A DNA stretch of 64,000 nt. Source: Orthonyx spaldingii. Lineage: Eukaryota; Chordata; Aves; Passeriformes; Orthonychidae. The number at the start of each line of letters is the position of its first letter. The stretch's first letter is position 1. A model generated the notes under the pieces. It saw only the letters and a list, made by a program, of their open reading frames with translations, was not told where the DNA came from and did not search any database. The translations under genes were made by a program, and so were the position numbers. Positions 35,701 to 49,414 of the stretch are shown piece after piece. Location of the stretch: positions 444,162-508,161 of the forward strand of contig VZTJ01003846.1 in assembly GCA_013397795.1 (NCBI GenBank), read 5' to 3'.

Positions 35701-38700
35701 TTTGAACTTCAATGAATTGATAAAGTCTGGGAAATGAAGGTCAGGACAGCAGTTAAGTGAACAGTATCTGCCTTTCCTTTTTTATTTATTTATTTTTTAA
35801 ATTTGCTTGTTTGTTTCTTTTGAAGTAGATCTCTGGGGAGGCTGAGCTATGCTGGCAAGTTCCTCATTTTCTCCAATGAGTTACCCTCCTGGGAATTTGC
35901 TCCTTGAGGCTCAGTAATAACATTCTGCCTTTTTAAGGAATTTGTGGGAGTGGAGACAATTACTATAATCAGGAACTTCAGATTTAATTTTTCTTAAACT
36001 TCGGGTGCTCACATGCTGGCCATGAAGGCCAAGTTTGTGTTTAAAAAGTGCTGTCCAGATAAAGCTGTCGTGGTAGAAAAGTAAACTACTAGAAGATAAT
36101 AACAGGGCTTATTCAGTTGCAATTGGCACCTGCAGTGTTAGAGCTCTCTTGAGCAGAGAGCAGACATTTTGATGGTGCATGTGTGGTCTTGCAGTTTTCA
36201 GGGAGTAAAGAAATGCTGAAAACAGTATGCAAATTTTTCCTTTCTCTACAAAGTCTGTAAATATTTTGGAGAGAGTTCACCTTCTTTATAATTAGATTGT
36301 GAATGTATGCAAGTTCACCGCAGCAGCTGAAACTGCCTGTATTCTATTTTTAGTGGACTTCTTAGTAAGGAAGGTGTAGCAGGTAGGACTAGAGTATCTT
36401 ATTACACTACATTGTTACCCATATATTGACTTGTGTTTGTATGCACGATCTGCAAAATTAAGAAGCCTGTTGTTATCGTTTCGGAAGAATGACACAATAC
36501 AAAAAGATCAACAATACTTCATTGCAGCTATCTAAGGGGAAAATCCCCTTCTACTTTCATCTTTAAATCCTCAGCAGAAGAAAACCATTTCATCTGGCTC
36601 CACACCTGCATAGTTAAAGTAAGGGCAGCTGCAGTTTCCCCACGGTTCTACAATCAAGGGGCTGTCCTTCCAGGTTTTAGATGTTGCTAAGTAGTAGAAT
36701 TGAAATGTTACAACGTGTGTTACTTAGCAGTCTCAGGCTGCTAAGCAATTTCATTATGTTTAATTAGCAGATGGAACACTATTGAGGGAACCTTAACTTC
36801 GAACAGGAGGAGGATTAGATGTGAGCCGCAGAAATGCTCACGTCCCCCTGTTGTCTAGAAAAGCTTCCTATGTATGTAAAGAAGTTTGTTAAAAAAGAAT
36901 TCTCCACTTTGCCAAGATCAACGAAACAATCCCTTACTGCTGCTTGTTACAGGCAAAATTCTTGGTTTTTACATTGCAAAACATTTAAAAAATCTTTTAA
37001 AACAAACCATATGAATTGTTAAATAGCTTTTGAGGGTTTAAGAGAAAGTTACTCAAAAGATGCAGTGCTATAGCTTACCATTAATAAAAATGCTATTGTT
37101 CAGTGCATACAACCAACAGGGCAGTTTTATGACCCAAAGCATGGAAATGCTGCCTGAAAAGGCTGCAGATTGTTAGTAATTCCTCAAAACCATATGTATA
37201 TTCTCTGTCTGACTTTACAAGTAGTTTGGGATTCTTTTAAGTAATCTCCTGCTGGTTGTAAATTAGTCAAATACTTATTCTGGTGTTCAATTACATTATT
37301 TTATTTTGACCTTATATTTGTTTTCTGCTTTGTAGCCAGAAGACAAAGACACACAAAACCACACTGACGAATCATTTTCAGGTAATATATCAGCTTTATT
37401 GTTCTACATATTTCATTCCTAGGTTTTATTGGAAAATGCTTTTTTAAAAACTGCTTTTTGTCATAACAAATAACTGCCTGGATAATTCATTATGGAACTC
37501 ATTTCATTACCAGTGTCATTTACAGCTCCCCTTTGTTCTAAGATGATGGTGATCAATAATGCAGACCATACAAAATATGTAAGTTGGGCTTTCCAAATAC
37601 ATTTAGTACATCTGCCTTTGGAAGTGATGTGTATATAGCTGTTAGGAGAGAGCAGAAGCTGGCAGTAGGCTGTGAGGGCTTATCCCATAATTGTGTGAGT
37701 TGTGCTGGGGAGGGGGGTATGTGTGTGTATGATATACAGTTCTCTTAGTCTAACAGTAAGAAACGGAGACTTTCCTGTTAGTAAAGAAGCATGTCCTATC
37801 AGGTAGTATTATGGAATCATGGCATTAGTTGGGTGGGTCACCATTTGCCTGTCAGTGTCTAACACAGGGGTATTTTAGAAAAGCAAGATTCTTTATAAGG
37901 CTTTTGATAGACTTGCAGATGGTATAGCACAAGAAGCAGGTTGGTTTCGTTTTGTTTACTTATATCTGTGCCTTTTTACAGGGGTATTTTCTTTACCCCT
38001 TCTTCCCTGTTTCTATTGGAGGATAAAATTTACTCTGGCAACCCTGCCAGAGTAAATAAGATGAAATTCAGATAGGGTGCTCTCCCGCCCTCTAAGCTCA
38101 GTCAGAAATTTGATCGGATTATATTTATTTTGCCTTGTTTGTATAAGTAAAGGTTGGTATGAATGAAGCAAGAAAGTCTTTTCTCATTTCAGTGAGAGTT
38201 TAGGGTGCACAAGAAGAGTTAACCTACATATTCCCATAGAGAACAGCTGCAAGGCTGTGGAATACCTGTGAGCAAAGATATCAGCAGAACATTTTTCCCT
38301 TTAACAGGGAATCTAAGCATTTGTATGAAGTTATGTGTCTGCAGCACTGTTGTTGCTGCACGTCTTAACTTGTTGAAAACTTCAGAAGTTGTCCTTGGCT
38401 TGCTAAAAAAGCAATCTGATGAGCAATGTTACAAAAATAACAATAGCCTGTCCTTTCTTTAAAAATAAAACAAAAAGTGCATGCTGACATTATATTCTGG
38501 AATTTTCACACAATCTGACAATAATTACTGAAAATAAATTAATGATTTAAAAAAAAAAGAGTCACAAAACCCCACAAACAAACAGCCTTAACAGATGCTG
38601 TTATCCTTATGAAAACGTGGCACGAAGTACCAGATTTGTCCTCTGCCACAGATACAGTTCAGGCCTCTGATCCAGCACTTGTAAATTGTGTGTCACTGTT

Positions 38701-40236
38701 TTCTGTTGTTTTTAATTAACCTTTTGATTAATATCAGCCCCTTTTTCAAAGAGTTTTGTCTGAAGTAGGACTAGCTACTTTCCTATTTCAGGCTGCACAA
38801 TAAGGCTGGAGCACAGAAACTTTAGCAAATGCTTCTAGACTGTGTCCATCATCTACTATTTGGAGATACCAGATTCTCCCTGCTTTCAAAAAGGAGCAGG
38901 GAGAGTTAAGATCATATCTGCAGCCAAAATACTCACAGCATGTCCTGCACCATTGCAATGTTAAAGGTCTTGTATTAGAGTTTGACTAGACTTATGACTC
39001 GAACTAGTTTCCACATGCTTTTATGGGGTATTAATATATGATATAGTCTGATAGCACCACATTGTTCCCAGTTTTGGGGAGACACTGACTATGGTGTGTA
39101 GGAGATTGATAAATGGCAATTTTCAGTATTTGATGCAGATTTTAGAATGTATCACCACCTCTTTTCAGCAACTTGGTATTTTTATTTTTCTCACACATGG
39201 AGAAGTATGCACTGTATTCTTTTTCATGATGTACATTTAAAGTAGGCTTTGTTGGTAGAACAGGAACAGTTTTTATTGTAAGAGCCCTTGCAAAGCAAAG
39301 GAACATTTCTACTTCTTCATTGTGTTAAAGTATTAGATATTAGTTGTGTTTGGATCTGTCAGCAGAGATTCTTCTGGTGCACATATTTCATGTTGTTATG
39401 AAGGCAGCAGCTCAGAAATGCACAACCTTTTCCTTCATGCTACAACACAGGTATATAAGATGCATAGGATGCACACATAATCCTGTTGGTGGTGTAAGGG
39501 GCGGTTATGGCAGATTCAAGGAAGTGACATTAATCCAAAAACAAAAAGGGGGACTGTCCTAGCTCACTGCAGATTCACTGCATTGAATCCTATGTCTTTT
39601 CTGTTAAAGTATAAGTATGGTACTTCCGAAATTATTGTCCTTTAATTAAAGCCACTGAGCATGGTGAAGAGAGAAGTTTTAGGAAGTTAATTTCATGAGT
39701 TCTTCATAAGGAGAGGCATTGTATGTCACTATTTGGACTTTCTCAGAAGCAATTCACACACATAATACTCCTTAACCCTTTCTGCTTTTAACTTTTTGTT
39801 CCCGGTGATACCACAGCAATAGATCCTAATTTCTTCCCATGTAATGATTTTCACTGCAGATCTCAAGAAAACCTGCAAGGATAATGTCACCTGCTCCTTG
39901 TGCTTATTCCGTGCACCGACCATCAGTGACATGCTCAATGATGAGGACTTGTTGTACACAGTGAGGCTAAAGCTGGATCCCTGTCACCCAACAGTGAAAA
40001 ACTGGAGAAATTTAGCAAGCAAGTGGGGGATGACTTATGATGAATTATGTTTCCTTGAACAAAAGCCCCAAAGTCCCACCTTGGAGTTCTTGCTACGGAA
40101 TAGTGACCGGACTGTGGAGCAGCTGATTGATCTCTGTAAATTTTATAAGAGAATTGATGTTGTGAAAGTGCTCCTGAAATGGGTGGAGGAGGAATGGCCC
40201 AAGAGAGGGAACAGAACTTACCAGAATGACTTCTAG
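26730..40236 (+). CDS. EDARADD: EDARADD, EDAR-associated death domain adaptor (complete, spliced)
   Basis: Cytoplasmic adaptor that binds the death domain of the ectodysplasin receptor EDAR and recruits TRAF proteins toward NF-kappaB in hair, feather, tooth and sweat-gland development. Six coding exons join in phase to 645 bases, 214 residues plus stop, against 205-215 in human isoforms. In order: a short isoform-B-type start (MAAPQDPLPP); the conserved KEPVEDTDPSTLS block; a PVQDT TRAF-binding motif at residues 36-40; a divergent acidic linker (45-89); a small Cys cluster (C95, C101, C104); and a C-terminal death domain (about 110-205) including DPCHPTVKNWRN and SKWGMTYDELCFLEQ. All introns are GT-AG. 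No frame break was seen. Confidence 0.96.
26761..30191. other. EDARADD intron 1
   Basis: 3.4 kb. It contains a 24-base imperfect duplication (27980-28003 and 28014-28037), a 16-base tandem pair (28708-28739) and a T/G-rich run near 29046-29078. A 141-codon open frame at 27689-28114 has no recognisable family. Confidence 0.65.
30192..30253 (+). CDS. EDARADD: EDARADD coding exon 2
   Basis: 62 bases, ADHAAKEPVEDTDPSTLSLT then Met, with donor GTATGT. The acceptor is a tandem CAGCAG (30189-30194), so use of the second AG would remove one alanine. Confidence 0.93.
30254..31440. other. EDARADD intron 2
   Basis: 1.2 kb with one CpG-rich pocket (about 30715-30830) that holds a CTCF-like motif. No gene seen. 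Confidence 0.65.
30745..30757 (-). promoter_or_regulatory. CTCF-like site
   Basis: The minus strand reads CACCAGAGGGCGC, the core of the CTCF consensus. It sits in an isolated CpG-rich pocket inside EDARADD intron 2. Occupancy cannot be judged from sequence. Confidence 0.5.
31441..31480 (+). CDS. EDARADD: EDARADD coding exon 3 (TRAF-binding motif)
   Basis: 40 bases, TEKYPVQDTGVPK plus one base, between acceptor GTGACAG and donor GTAAGT. PVQDT fits the PxQxT TRAF-binding pattern and aligns with human PIQDT. Confidence 0.93.
31481..34436. other. EDARADD intron 3
   Basis: 3 kb of AT-rich intron with no recognisable element. Confidence 0.6.
34437..34525 (+). CDS. EDARADD: EDARADD coding exon 4
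   Basis: 89 bases, residues 45-74, NEEYLTDQVTLEIASVNIKT through GLIQQ, with acceptor GCCTTAG and donor GTAAGA. It is acidic and divergent; the human counterpart (about AEECDTITLN through KNQ) is some ten residues shorter. The phase fits exactly on both sides. Confidence 0.85.
34526..37335. other. EDARADD intron 4
   Basis: 2.8 kb of AT-rich intron, including a (TTTA)n-like run near 35780-35800. No gene seen. Confidence 0.6.
37336..37381 (+). CDS. EDARADD: EDARADD coding exon 5
   Basis: 46 bases, PEDKDTQNHTDESFS plus one base, with acceptor TTTGTAG and donor GTAATA. A short polar exon joined by phase and splice sites to the death-domain exon; sequence similarity to mammals is weak. Confidence 0.82.
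37382..39859. other. EDARADD intron 5
   Basis: 2.5 kb of AT-rich intron with no recognised element. Confidence 0.6.
39860..40236 (+). CDS. EDARADD: EDARADD coding exon 6 (death domain, stop)
   Basis: 377 bases after acceptor TTCACTGCAG, DLKKTCKDNVTC through EEWPKRGNRTYQNDF, stop TAG. It contains the whole death domain. Similarity to human EDARADD is very high from APTISD to WPKR. Confidence 0.97.
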
Positions 40237-42535
40237 GTCAAAGAAAGTTGTTAGTCTGTAGGCGTTAAATGCTGAGACTAGCTACCACTAATACATTGGA
40301 AGTTTCCCTTGCAAGAGAGAGAAAGCCTGTACTGAGGGTTTGTATACTGTGTAAGCTTTATCTACTGTATGCACAAATGTATGCTGTATGCCCTCTGGGT
40401 TGCAAAGATAACCTTCCAAAAGTGGATAGAATCATCCAGGTTGTGTTCTTGAATCTGCAAATGCCTTCAAGTTTCTTTGCTGCTGTTCACAGCCTTTCTA
40501 AACAAAAAGGAAATGAAAAGGCCAGATCACTTGTTTTACTGCAGCAGTTGTGAACCATATCAGTTATGTGCTGTTGCTATTGGGAAAGCCACAATTAGAA
40601 GGCAAGTCTCTTGGCCTTACTGGTAGCCCTTCCACAATTTTGTATGTTCTTCCTAGTACAAGATGAGGCGGAATCTTTTTCTTCCTTTTTAGTTGTTTTT
40701 TAAGCTTTGTGACGCTGTTTTTGGCACAGGTACACCTCAGTGTTCCAGGCAGCAATTCGGATTTGCATGCTACAATTAACTGAATATTCAACATCACGTT
40801 TGAGCAAATTAAGTCTCTTTTATGAACAAGAGTAGACATTAAACAATAACAGATGGTAAACAAAATAATTACTCATGTGCTATTACATCATAGGGCATAT
40901 ATTTACCCTAAGAAGAAATTGTGCAATTCAGAGAGACTTTTCAACCCATAATCTGTAGGAGTCAAAAAAACCAATTAAAAGGCTCTATACTTAAAATTAC
41001 TTTCCAAAGGTTTAAAGACAACATACGCTCTGAGTGCACTTATCAAATGCCTCTCACTTTGCAGTGGGAGATGATGTCACCACAGGGTATTGTGAGTATT
41101 GACTATAACTTCCCTTTTCACAGGCTGTGGTTTTCTTTACAGTCTTGTGGGTTGGCCTACTTTCTGTCCCATACCAAGGCAGTTGCACTCTGGTGTGAAA
41201 CTAGCACTATATATATTGATTAAAGCCAGTCTAATGGATAATTAACACCTACAGTCCAGGTGAATGGTTATTAAAGCACTTATAGTGGTTTAGACTGATT
41301 TTTTTTAAAGGATTTTAGTACTCTGAATTACACTGTTTACATTTTAAATGTTTCAGAAATTGGCCTTTTTCCTACCATTCTTCTGACATCTCAGACAATA
41401 TAGTATGTACATAGATGTATATACCAAAGCACTGGTCAAAATGTGGGGCAAAACTAGAATGGGGTGCAGGCTGATACACTGTTTACTTTTCTGGAGTAGA
41501 AATACTAAGAATTAGTAGCAAAGCTGAGGAGAGTCTAATGCTGTATGCTGAGTTTCTTACTGTAAGAGATTGAAAAGGGACCTCTAGTGATACTTTACTG
41601 TAGATACTGAGTGATACAGTTAAAGAGAAGCTAGAAGTAAAGACTAACATTTTCAATGTCAGGCACTTGTTCTGGGCTGACATAAAATTAACTTTATTTT
41701 AGTGACTTCAAGAAGCTGAAAGTCTTGTTTCAGGGTAAAGAGATTGACCTAAATTTGAGGTTTGAATTTTAATTTTTTTTAGAAAAGACTGGAATTTGTA
41801 ATGAATTTTTTAAACTATTTCTTAAAAAAAGCTGCTACTCTTTAAAACTCTAGTTTTCTAGCTATATTTTAAGGAGGAAATTTTACTGCTCAGTCTTGTT
41901 GGGGCTGCAGCTGAAGTGTCTCATGGTTCTCTTCTAGGAGCAGAGGTTTCCCAATAGATGTCTGTCAGCTTGTAACTTTTGCAAATAATCTTCTGTCTTG
42001 AGTTAGATGCTCTAGATTCAGCTTTGGGGACTACAGCTGTGCCTGAGCTGCCTGCTCTTTTCAGTTCCTACAGAGGCATCTACTGCCTATGTGCAAACAG
42101 CTCATAATGCAAGTTGTCCAACATAATTCCCATACCTTGGGCTGACTGCGTGCATGGCTTAGGATCATATGTCTGTGTGTTAAGTTGTTCTTCTGAGTGA
42201 TGAGTGGTGACATGTATGCTCACAGCTTTTCTCTCCCATAACATAGCACAGGTATATCTGTGTGGTAAGCTCTGCTTTGGTAGATCCAGACTAGCTAGGA
42301 GCTGGAATGCTCACCTAAGAAGCAGAACGGGAATATGAAATGATGCAGTAGCATTCCTGAATCAATGTGTTCAACTGAAATCTACCCCTTTTCCTGATTG
42401 CTGGCTAAAACTTGTAAAATTTTGAAGAAACTCTGTTGTCTTGTGAAGATGAGTTTATCCCTTGAAGCTCTTCAGAAGTCCATGTCAGCTGCAAGAGTTC
42501 ATGTCTGATGGAAATAAAGCTGCTTCTGAGAGTTC
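40237..42535 (+). other. Probable 3'UTR of EDARADD
   Basis: A non-coding stretch after the stop codon. A canonical AATAAA at 42513-42518 is a candidate poly(A) signal. The UTR end is a guess; earlier variant signals could be used. Confidence 0.4.
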
Positions 42536-45500
42536 ATAGCTGGATTCTGTATAAATTTGGCTCTGAAGGTTGAAAATGTTAGCCTTAAACTTCACCACAC
42601 ACTGGATTATTCATTACTGTACTTGAAATACTTTTTTTCCTCTTTGTATGGCATAAATGGAGATGTACACACTCTTTTTTTAGTTTTATATCTGTTTACA
42701 AGATATTGTTTCTCAGTGTTCAGTTTATGCTTATATCTTCTGTTATAATGTGTACTATTTTTAGAAGAAATATAGATTGTCAGTGTTTGACTTTATTGTA
42801 TTTGTTTTTATTACAGCTCGGAAAACAGCTATTTTCCTTCTTACCCGTCACCTTGAAATTACTGAATTATCAATTAGTCGTGCTGTGTAAAAAATACCTT
42901 ATAAATGAAATTCATGGCTCCTTAAAGCACTTATGTTTGCAACAGAGACTGCTGTTCAAGACAGGAAGATGAATTTTTTTTAATCTTTTCCATATGAAAA
43001 ATGAGTTAATTTTGATAAGATGATGAACAAAGATGTTTATCTAGAAACTTGTAGCTGAGTTACTGACTAAGAGAGGTATGAAACCTGTATGGGGTGAACT
43101 TTTCCTGAATTAATAACCAATCTGATTATGGACACTAAAAAGGCTCTACTAGGCTATCAGTTTTGTTCCATTACATCTTTCTCCTGTTCCTGTATATGAC
43201 CTGCTCTCCCTTTAGGGATTTCCAGTTTTTTGCCTGCTGTCTCTCTGCCTGCAGGATGATCAGTGGCCTTTGCCACCTATTTAACTTCTGTGAAGCTGCC
43301 CAAAGCATTGTATTATTTCATTCCTGCAACCTTATCTAAGATATTATGAGCTTAATAACTGTTCCTAAATGACAAAGTTATGGTACTGTGCTCCAGGAGA
43401 ACCTAGTTTTCCTGTGAGGACAACTTTGGGGTATCCCCAGCAAAATGGTGACAGGGTCCAGTTGCCTTACTGTCTGAAAGCACTTCCCTTGGATCTGTGG
43501 AGAGGAATGCAGGATGGGTTTGGGACTGTCCTTTGGAACCTACCATAAAGGCTAGAGGTAGTCAACATGGCCTCAGATGCTTGCTTCAAAATAACTTGTA
43601 CAAAAACTGTAAACCAAACTTCTTCCTGAACCATTACTGAAAAAGGGAGAGCTGCAGCTTGGCCTGAGGAGCACTTTGTGCGAGAGACTGCATATTTTTC
43701 ACTGTCTCAAAAGGCCTCCCACTGTTCCAAGTCAAGCTGTTAGCAAGAGGAAAGAAATGTAAATTTTGCCTTACAGTTCTTTAAGCTAGGGTAACATCAT
43801 TGACTTGTGGCCAGACATAGTTGGAAATTATTTGTCAGACAGCAGAATAGTTTAAACAAGGTCAAAGAAAGTGCATGACATTTATAATAACTTAAAGAGC
43901 AGCCTACTTGTGTAATTTTTGCAGCAGATTATGTTCTTCTGTCTATGAAGGCAAAGCAATTATTCATAACTACTTTCAGTATATCTTGTAAATTTTAAAT
44001 TTGGGCTCAGTTTTGGACAGAAGGGCAGAACACCATTAAATAAGGACTCGGGCTTGTTGCCTGTTTTGACAGAAAGGTGCTTTTCCTGGTCACCATGTTC
44101 ATCTAGTCTTGATTCCATGGCTATGCTCAGTTGACCTTAAGTGGATAGGGAAGGTATGGATCTACTGGTCAGATAGGCTGAATATCAGCAGCACTAAAAG
44201 AACTTAGTTTGAGAGGTGCTGTCTGTAATATTTGCCTGTATTTTGGCCAAGGACTGGGACTGACTCCATCTTTCAAGAAGCTGATGGCAAAGAGAAGTTG
44301 ACAGACTTAGGAAAGGGTTGCTGTACCCTCTGTTAGAGGCAGAGGGGCAGTTAACAGTTTGGCATACTTACTAGCTTGATCTCTGTATTTTGCCATTGTG
44401 AAACAGTGATTCTTGATTTCAAAGGTGGGTCATTTGAGGAAATGTATATTTGTTATTGTGGTAATGAGAGTTGCCTGAGATTCTTAAATGAGAAAGAGCA
44501 GTGCAAGTTTTGCTAGGATTGGGTTGGCAAGGTTGGCTTTGGCCTTTTTGAACTCCAGCATGAGAATATTGGTGTGTTGGATGTTTTCAGGCTTTGTTTA
44601 GTGGCCTTGACAGTGTTATGAAGATGAGGATTAAAATTCTAGAAGAGATGAGGAAGCAGCTTCTTTCTGTTAGAAATATTTGGTGAGAAATAATTGTCTA
44701 CCGTGTTAACTTACTCTTCCTTCTGATGTATATAGAGAAGTAGTTTTCTTGCATGAAAATCTTAGTTAATTACATATTTCAACTTTTTTTGAGGAATTCC
44801 AGAAAGAAGACCAAATGTGTTAGTAACTTGGATAATAAATGTGTTCTGTGTATCTGTGTACAGCATGGGATGGATACACAACTTTACATATCCACATGAA
44901 AGTGCTTTTTTTTTTTATATATTTTTGATTATGAGTTGGCTTCAAAATTACCCAATATTTAATTTGGAAATGTTTTTTGTCTCAAAAAATAACTGAAGCT
45001 TCATGTAGTTGATGATATAAAAAAGTTTACCAGCTAAAAAGTTCCTTGATAGAAGACCCAGGATAAGAAAGAGGCACCCTAATCCTTACAGTAGTAAAAC
45101 TGTCTTGAGTCTAAGCTGAGAATTTATTTTTGTCTTTGCACCTAATCTGTATGAGCTTCCCCTACTTCATTCACAATCCCATGAACAGATTTTTTTTTTT
45201 TTGTCCTAATTTACTTTTGCCTCTGCTTTCTCTGAAGCTGAGAAGTTCATTAGCTCAAAGGTCTGTTAAAAGCCTGCTCCTCTCTAACCATCAGGAATCC
45301 CCTACCATCTCGTGGTGAGAGGTGATACTACAGCCCTGCACTTCTCCATTCAAAATGCAGGAGAGCTGAGGGCAGGTGAGCTCCTCTATAACTGCAGACA
45401 CCTACCAGGGAGATCCAAGGGCAACTGCAATGAGGATGATGAAGGTGTGAAGATGGAGTTCTAGGGATCTTGGGTTTGGTCACAGTCCCCAGTTTGGAGA

Positions 45501-48500
45501 ACATCACACAATTTTTCCTTTTACACAGATGCCTGATGTTTCCTGGGTTTTATCTCCCTAGATAGGTAGGGACTGAATCACTATGTGCAGATCGTGGCAC
45601 AACCACCTGGGGGTGGAGGTGTGGAGGTGTGGTGGGGTGTGCAGACAGGGCAAGCCCTGGCACTTTTGCTCTATTGCAATGCAAATGAAGGAGTGATCCT
45701 GACTACTTCAAGAAACATAGTGTGGAGAAGGGGTGAGTATGTTTTAAGGGTTATATGACTTATAACTGGATTTCAAAAGATCTAGTGACTTTTTGGTATC
45801 TTGTTTGTCCTTTGACCCTCATACCTATTCTGTATCTTGTTTGCTCTTATGCCTTTTTTCAACATTTTGTTTTAAAAAGCAGGCATTGCCACAAAAAAAT
45901 AGAATACTTCTTAGTTCCTGAAGAAGCAGTAGAATTTTAAGCTTTTAAATCCGTAAGCGCATTTAAAAAACTATGACTTTTTGTTTTGTTCCCTGTGATT
46001 TGTAAGCTTTAAACTGAAAACTGGAAGATCTGAATGATTACTGGAGCTAAATAGTGACATATCAAGGAAGAGGTATGGAAGGCCACTGATTAACTTGTAG
46101 CTAAGTAAAAGCTGAGCCAGCTGAGCTGTCAACTGAAGTTTTAATGTTGGTGTATCAAGAGATAGTGACTCATCCTCTATGAATCTAAAGCCTTTCAAAG
46201 AAGCTAGGGGAATAATTTCCATCAGAAAATGCTGTAATGCACAAATAGCTCCATGAAAAGTATGGAAGACACAACAATGTCAGTTTTTTGAGATCATATG
46301 AAGTCCTTAAGCACAAAATGTCTGCTGAACAGTCCAGTGTGCTAATGGCTCTACCCCTGTGGCCTGTGGTACTGCATTAAGTAGGGGAAAATTACAGTTA
46401 TTCTGGTACCATGCAACAACATAAAACAATTAGCTGAGAGTAACTTCCATGGGCAGGTTTCTTAATGGAGACTAGTGTTTATTTGTGTCAAGTCTAGGGA
46501 ATTCCATTATTGATGGAAATTTTGTAATTGGAACAGTGCATAAAATACCAGGCCAAGTAAGTGTGACTATGTAAGTTTTCACCTTGACTTTAGACCATGG
46601 CTTGCTACCCTGAGAGGCACAGGTTATAGGCTGTCATCAAGGAGAGGAAATCTGCTTGAGAAGTCTTCTTTGAGGAAGTAGGATAGCATGTAGCCACGTA
46701 CTTTATGGCACTGTGCTGAAAAGTGAGAGGGACAGGGGGCAGGAGCAGACAGCTCAGGCATCTAGCAGAGCCAGAGCACCGCTGGGGTGAGTGACTCACA
46801 AAGCACAGAGGAGCCTGTAATGCTGCTGTGTCTGTTGCAGGTTGGATGCAGCCCTGTGGCCCAGCAGGGAAGATATCAGCCCTCTGCTTTTGAGAAGTGC
46901 AGATGTGAGATGAGGTGTCTATGGCAAGAAAAACGAGCAAACGTAGCAGCTCCTTTACCAAGAAAGTACAGGGGGACTCAAAATTGTCTGTGGTTGTAGT
47001 CTTTGTTTTTTATCTGATAAAGTCGTGTTTGTTAAGCCACCTCACTGATTATGTGAAAAAGAGCTTTAAAAAGTGCCTGGGCATCAGTTTAATTCAATTT
47101 TCCCAGATTTCTGAGTGACCATGTTATTAGCACAGCCTATGTTGCTGTTAGAAGCTTATACTGAAGCATGGTACAATTACACAGGTGATTATATCAAACG
47201 GTATCAAATCTAGTTGCACTATATTTATCTAAACGAAATTCACTGTTACTATTAGACTCAGTAACATAGATCCAACAGCTCTGTGTAAAATTGTGCTAGA
47301 CACTTTCAATCTGTCCTGTTTAGTGGGTTGTGGTCTGATACTGCTGTGTCAGCGTACAAGTTTATCTCTTCTCCGAAATGGAAAGGGAAAACAGAATAGA
47401 AAGCTAAATTTGTAAAACACCACAGTTCAGTTTTCACTTAAATGAATCAAAACAATTCTTGGCATCCAAAAGGGAATATTTGAGATTTGGAGATCACTTA
47501 TTATCGGTGAAAATCAGCAGGAAGTTCATAAAAGCTGTACTTCAGGTTGAGTGGTGGTTGGAGTATGGCAGCAACTGATGTGCAGTAGCAGTTCCTGCAC
47601 TGCTGTTTTGTGATTATATTACTCTACCAATTCTTGTAGTGGGGGCAGGAGAGGCAGGTAAAATTTCTAAGGGGTAACAGGGTCCTCCCTGAAATACTAC
47701 CTTATGGCCAAGAATAGCTGCTATATTTGCTTCAGCTGAAATTGGCTGCATCTGTCTTGACAAAGCATTTCTATTTTTCCAGCAAGCAAAATTCTGCTGG
47801 AACATGAGAAGTCTCTGCTGACAGGATTACACATAGTCCTAGGAATGGTTGAGTGCACATCAAATTGCAGCTTTAAAAGAAAAGGACTGAATTAGGACTT
47901 GGACTGTGGAAATAAGGGAAAACACCGTTATTTGCCATCAGGACTGCCATTAGTAAGTGGTGCTAAAAACAGCAGTTGCAAGAAATCAGCAGGAGAGTAA
48001 TAGTCTATGAACAAAGCAACAGCACTGTAGGACAAATCTGCTGAAGCTGTAACCCAACTGACTCATTGTCAATGCTGCGTAAGGTTTGGGAGCTGAAATA
48101 GGGATTTTCCTGCAAATTTCATTAACTGCCTATGACTCAGCCTAAAATCATGTTAATCAAACAGCTGTTCTGCTTCAGTAAAGAACTGGTGCATAATTAG
48201 AATACCATATTTCCTTTGGATTGTTTCTTCCCAAAAGTAGAAGAGCCCTGAGCAAGGAGTAGAAAAGTAGTAAAAGTTTATTTTCTATGGTTCTAGAAAC
48301 ACTTTCACTTATTGTTCCTCCTTTCAGCATCACATTTTTTTATTCCAGCCTTTCAGCATCTTTTCTGTCTTTGCTGTTTGACCTGAGCTTTCAAACCTGC
48401 TTTGAGGTTGCAGTCTAATACTGACAATTGAGTGTATTTCATGTCCTTTTGTCAGTGTGGTTTTATTAGTGTTCTACTCTTTCAACTAGAGTGCCTGGAA

Positions 48501-49414
48501 GAATAGCTTCAAAAAACCCCTAAGTGTTAGTTCAGGTTCAGGACCTTTTATTTGTTCTCTTTTTAAGTAGTGCTGTGGAATTACGTAGAACAGTTGAATA
48601 GCAGGCTTTTTGCTAGCACCTGACACAATAGTTGTCAGTCCTCTCTCACAACCATGTATGATTTTAACATATCTTTCCCCAGGCAATCTGCTTTGCTGTT
48701 CTTTTATCTGAATACCTCATTTCTGCAGTTCTCCTCCTAAGAAGTGTCATCATACCTTTATGTGAATGAATCCTTCAAATCTGATAGAGCTAAGCTGATG
48801 TACCCTTTCTAGCAGCAATCTTAAAACTATCTGCAGAAGTCTAGCAAGTAGATATGATTTGAGATGGGGATTTTGTGTTGGTTAATTGTTGAATAGAAGA
48901 CTGGGTATTATCTAGCTAAGATTCTGTAGTGGTCTTTGTGACAAGTGGCTAATGCCATTCTAACTTCACTATAGCCACATATGCTGCTTTTTGCAAGGCA
49001 AAGAAATACTGAATTCCTTTAATTGGAGATAGTGATTTAAACTTGTGAGCAGTTTATATTGTACTTTTTATTTTTATGCTCATCTTTTTCCCATCCAGCG
49101 TATTAACAGGGGAATTTGAAGTAGTGCTACTCTGGGTAAACTGTTGCTATACATCATGAGCTGTAAAACTGCAAGGGACTTAATTGGCCTTTCTGCTTAT
49201 TAGACCAAAACTGCCAAAATCACTCTTAATGGGGCCTACAACGGAAGAGGATGATGGAAGCACAGCCTTGGGGCACTGGTTGTAAGACTGGGTTGGGTTT
49301 AAGATTTCCAGGTTTAAGAAAAACAAAGGTCCTGAGGCAGTAAATGACCCAGTGTGAGCTTTGAAACTGTGTTTGGGTGTGGTCATGGAGATTACTACAG
49401 TCATTGTGGATCAC
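42536..49414. other. Intergenic region between EDARADD and LGALS8
   Basis: About 6.9 kb of AT-rich DNA with no supported exon or recognised repeat apart from homopolymer runs (44908-44917, 45190-45202). Confidence 0.6.

Noticed and set aside
40269..40553. 94-codon open frame after the EDARADD stop
   Set aside because: It lies in the probable 3'UTR, in a separate frame, with no recognisable domain.
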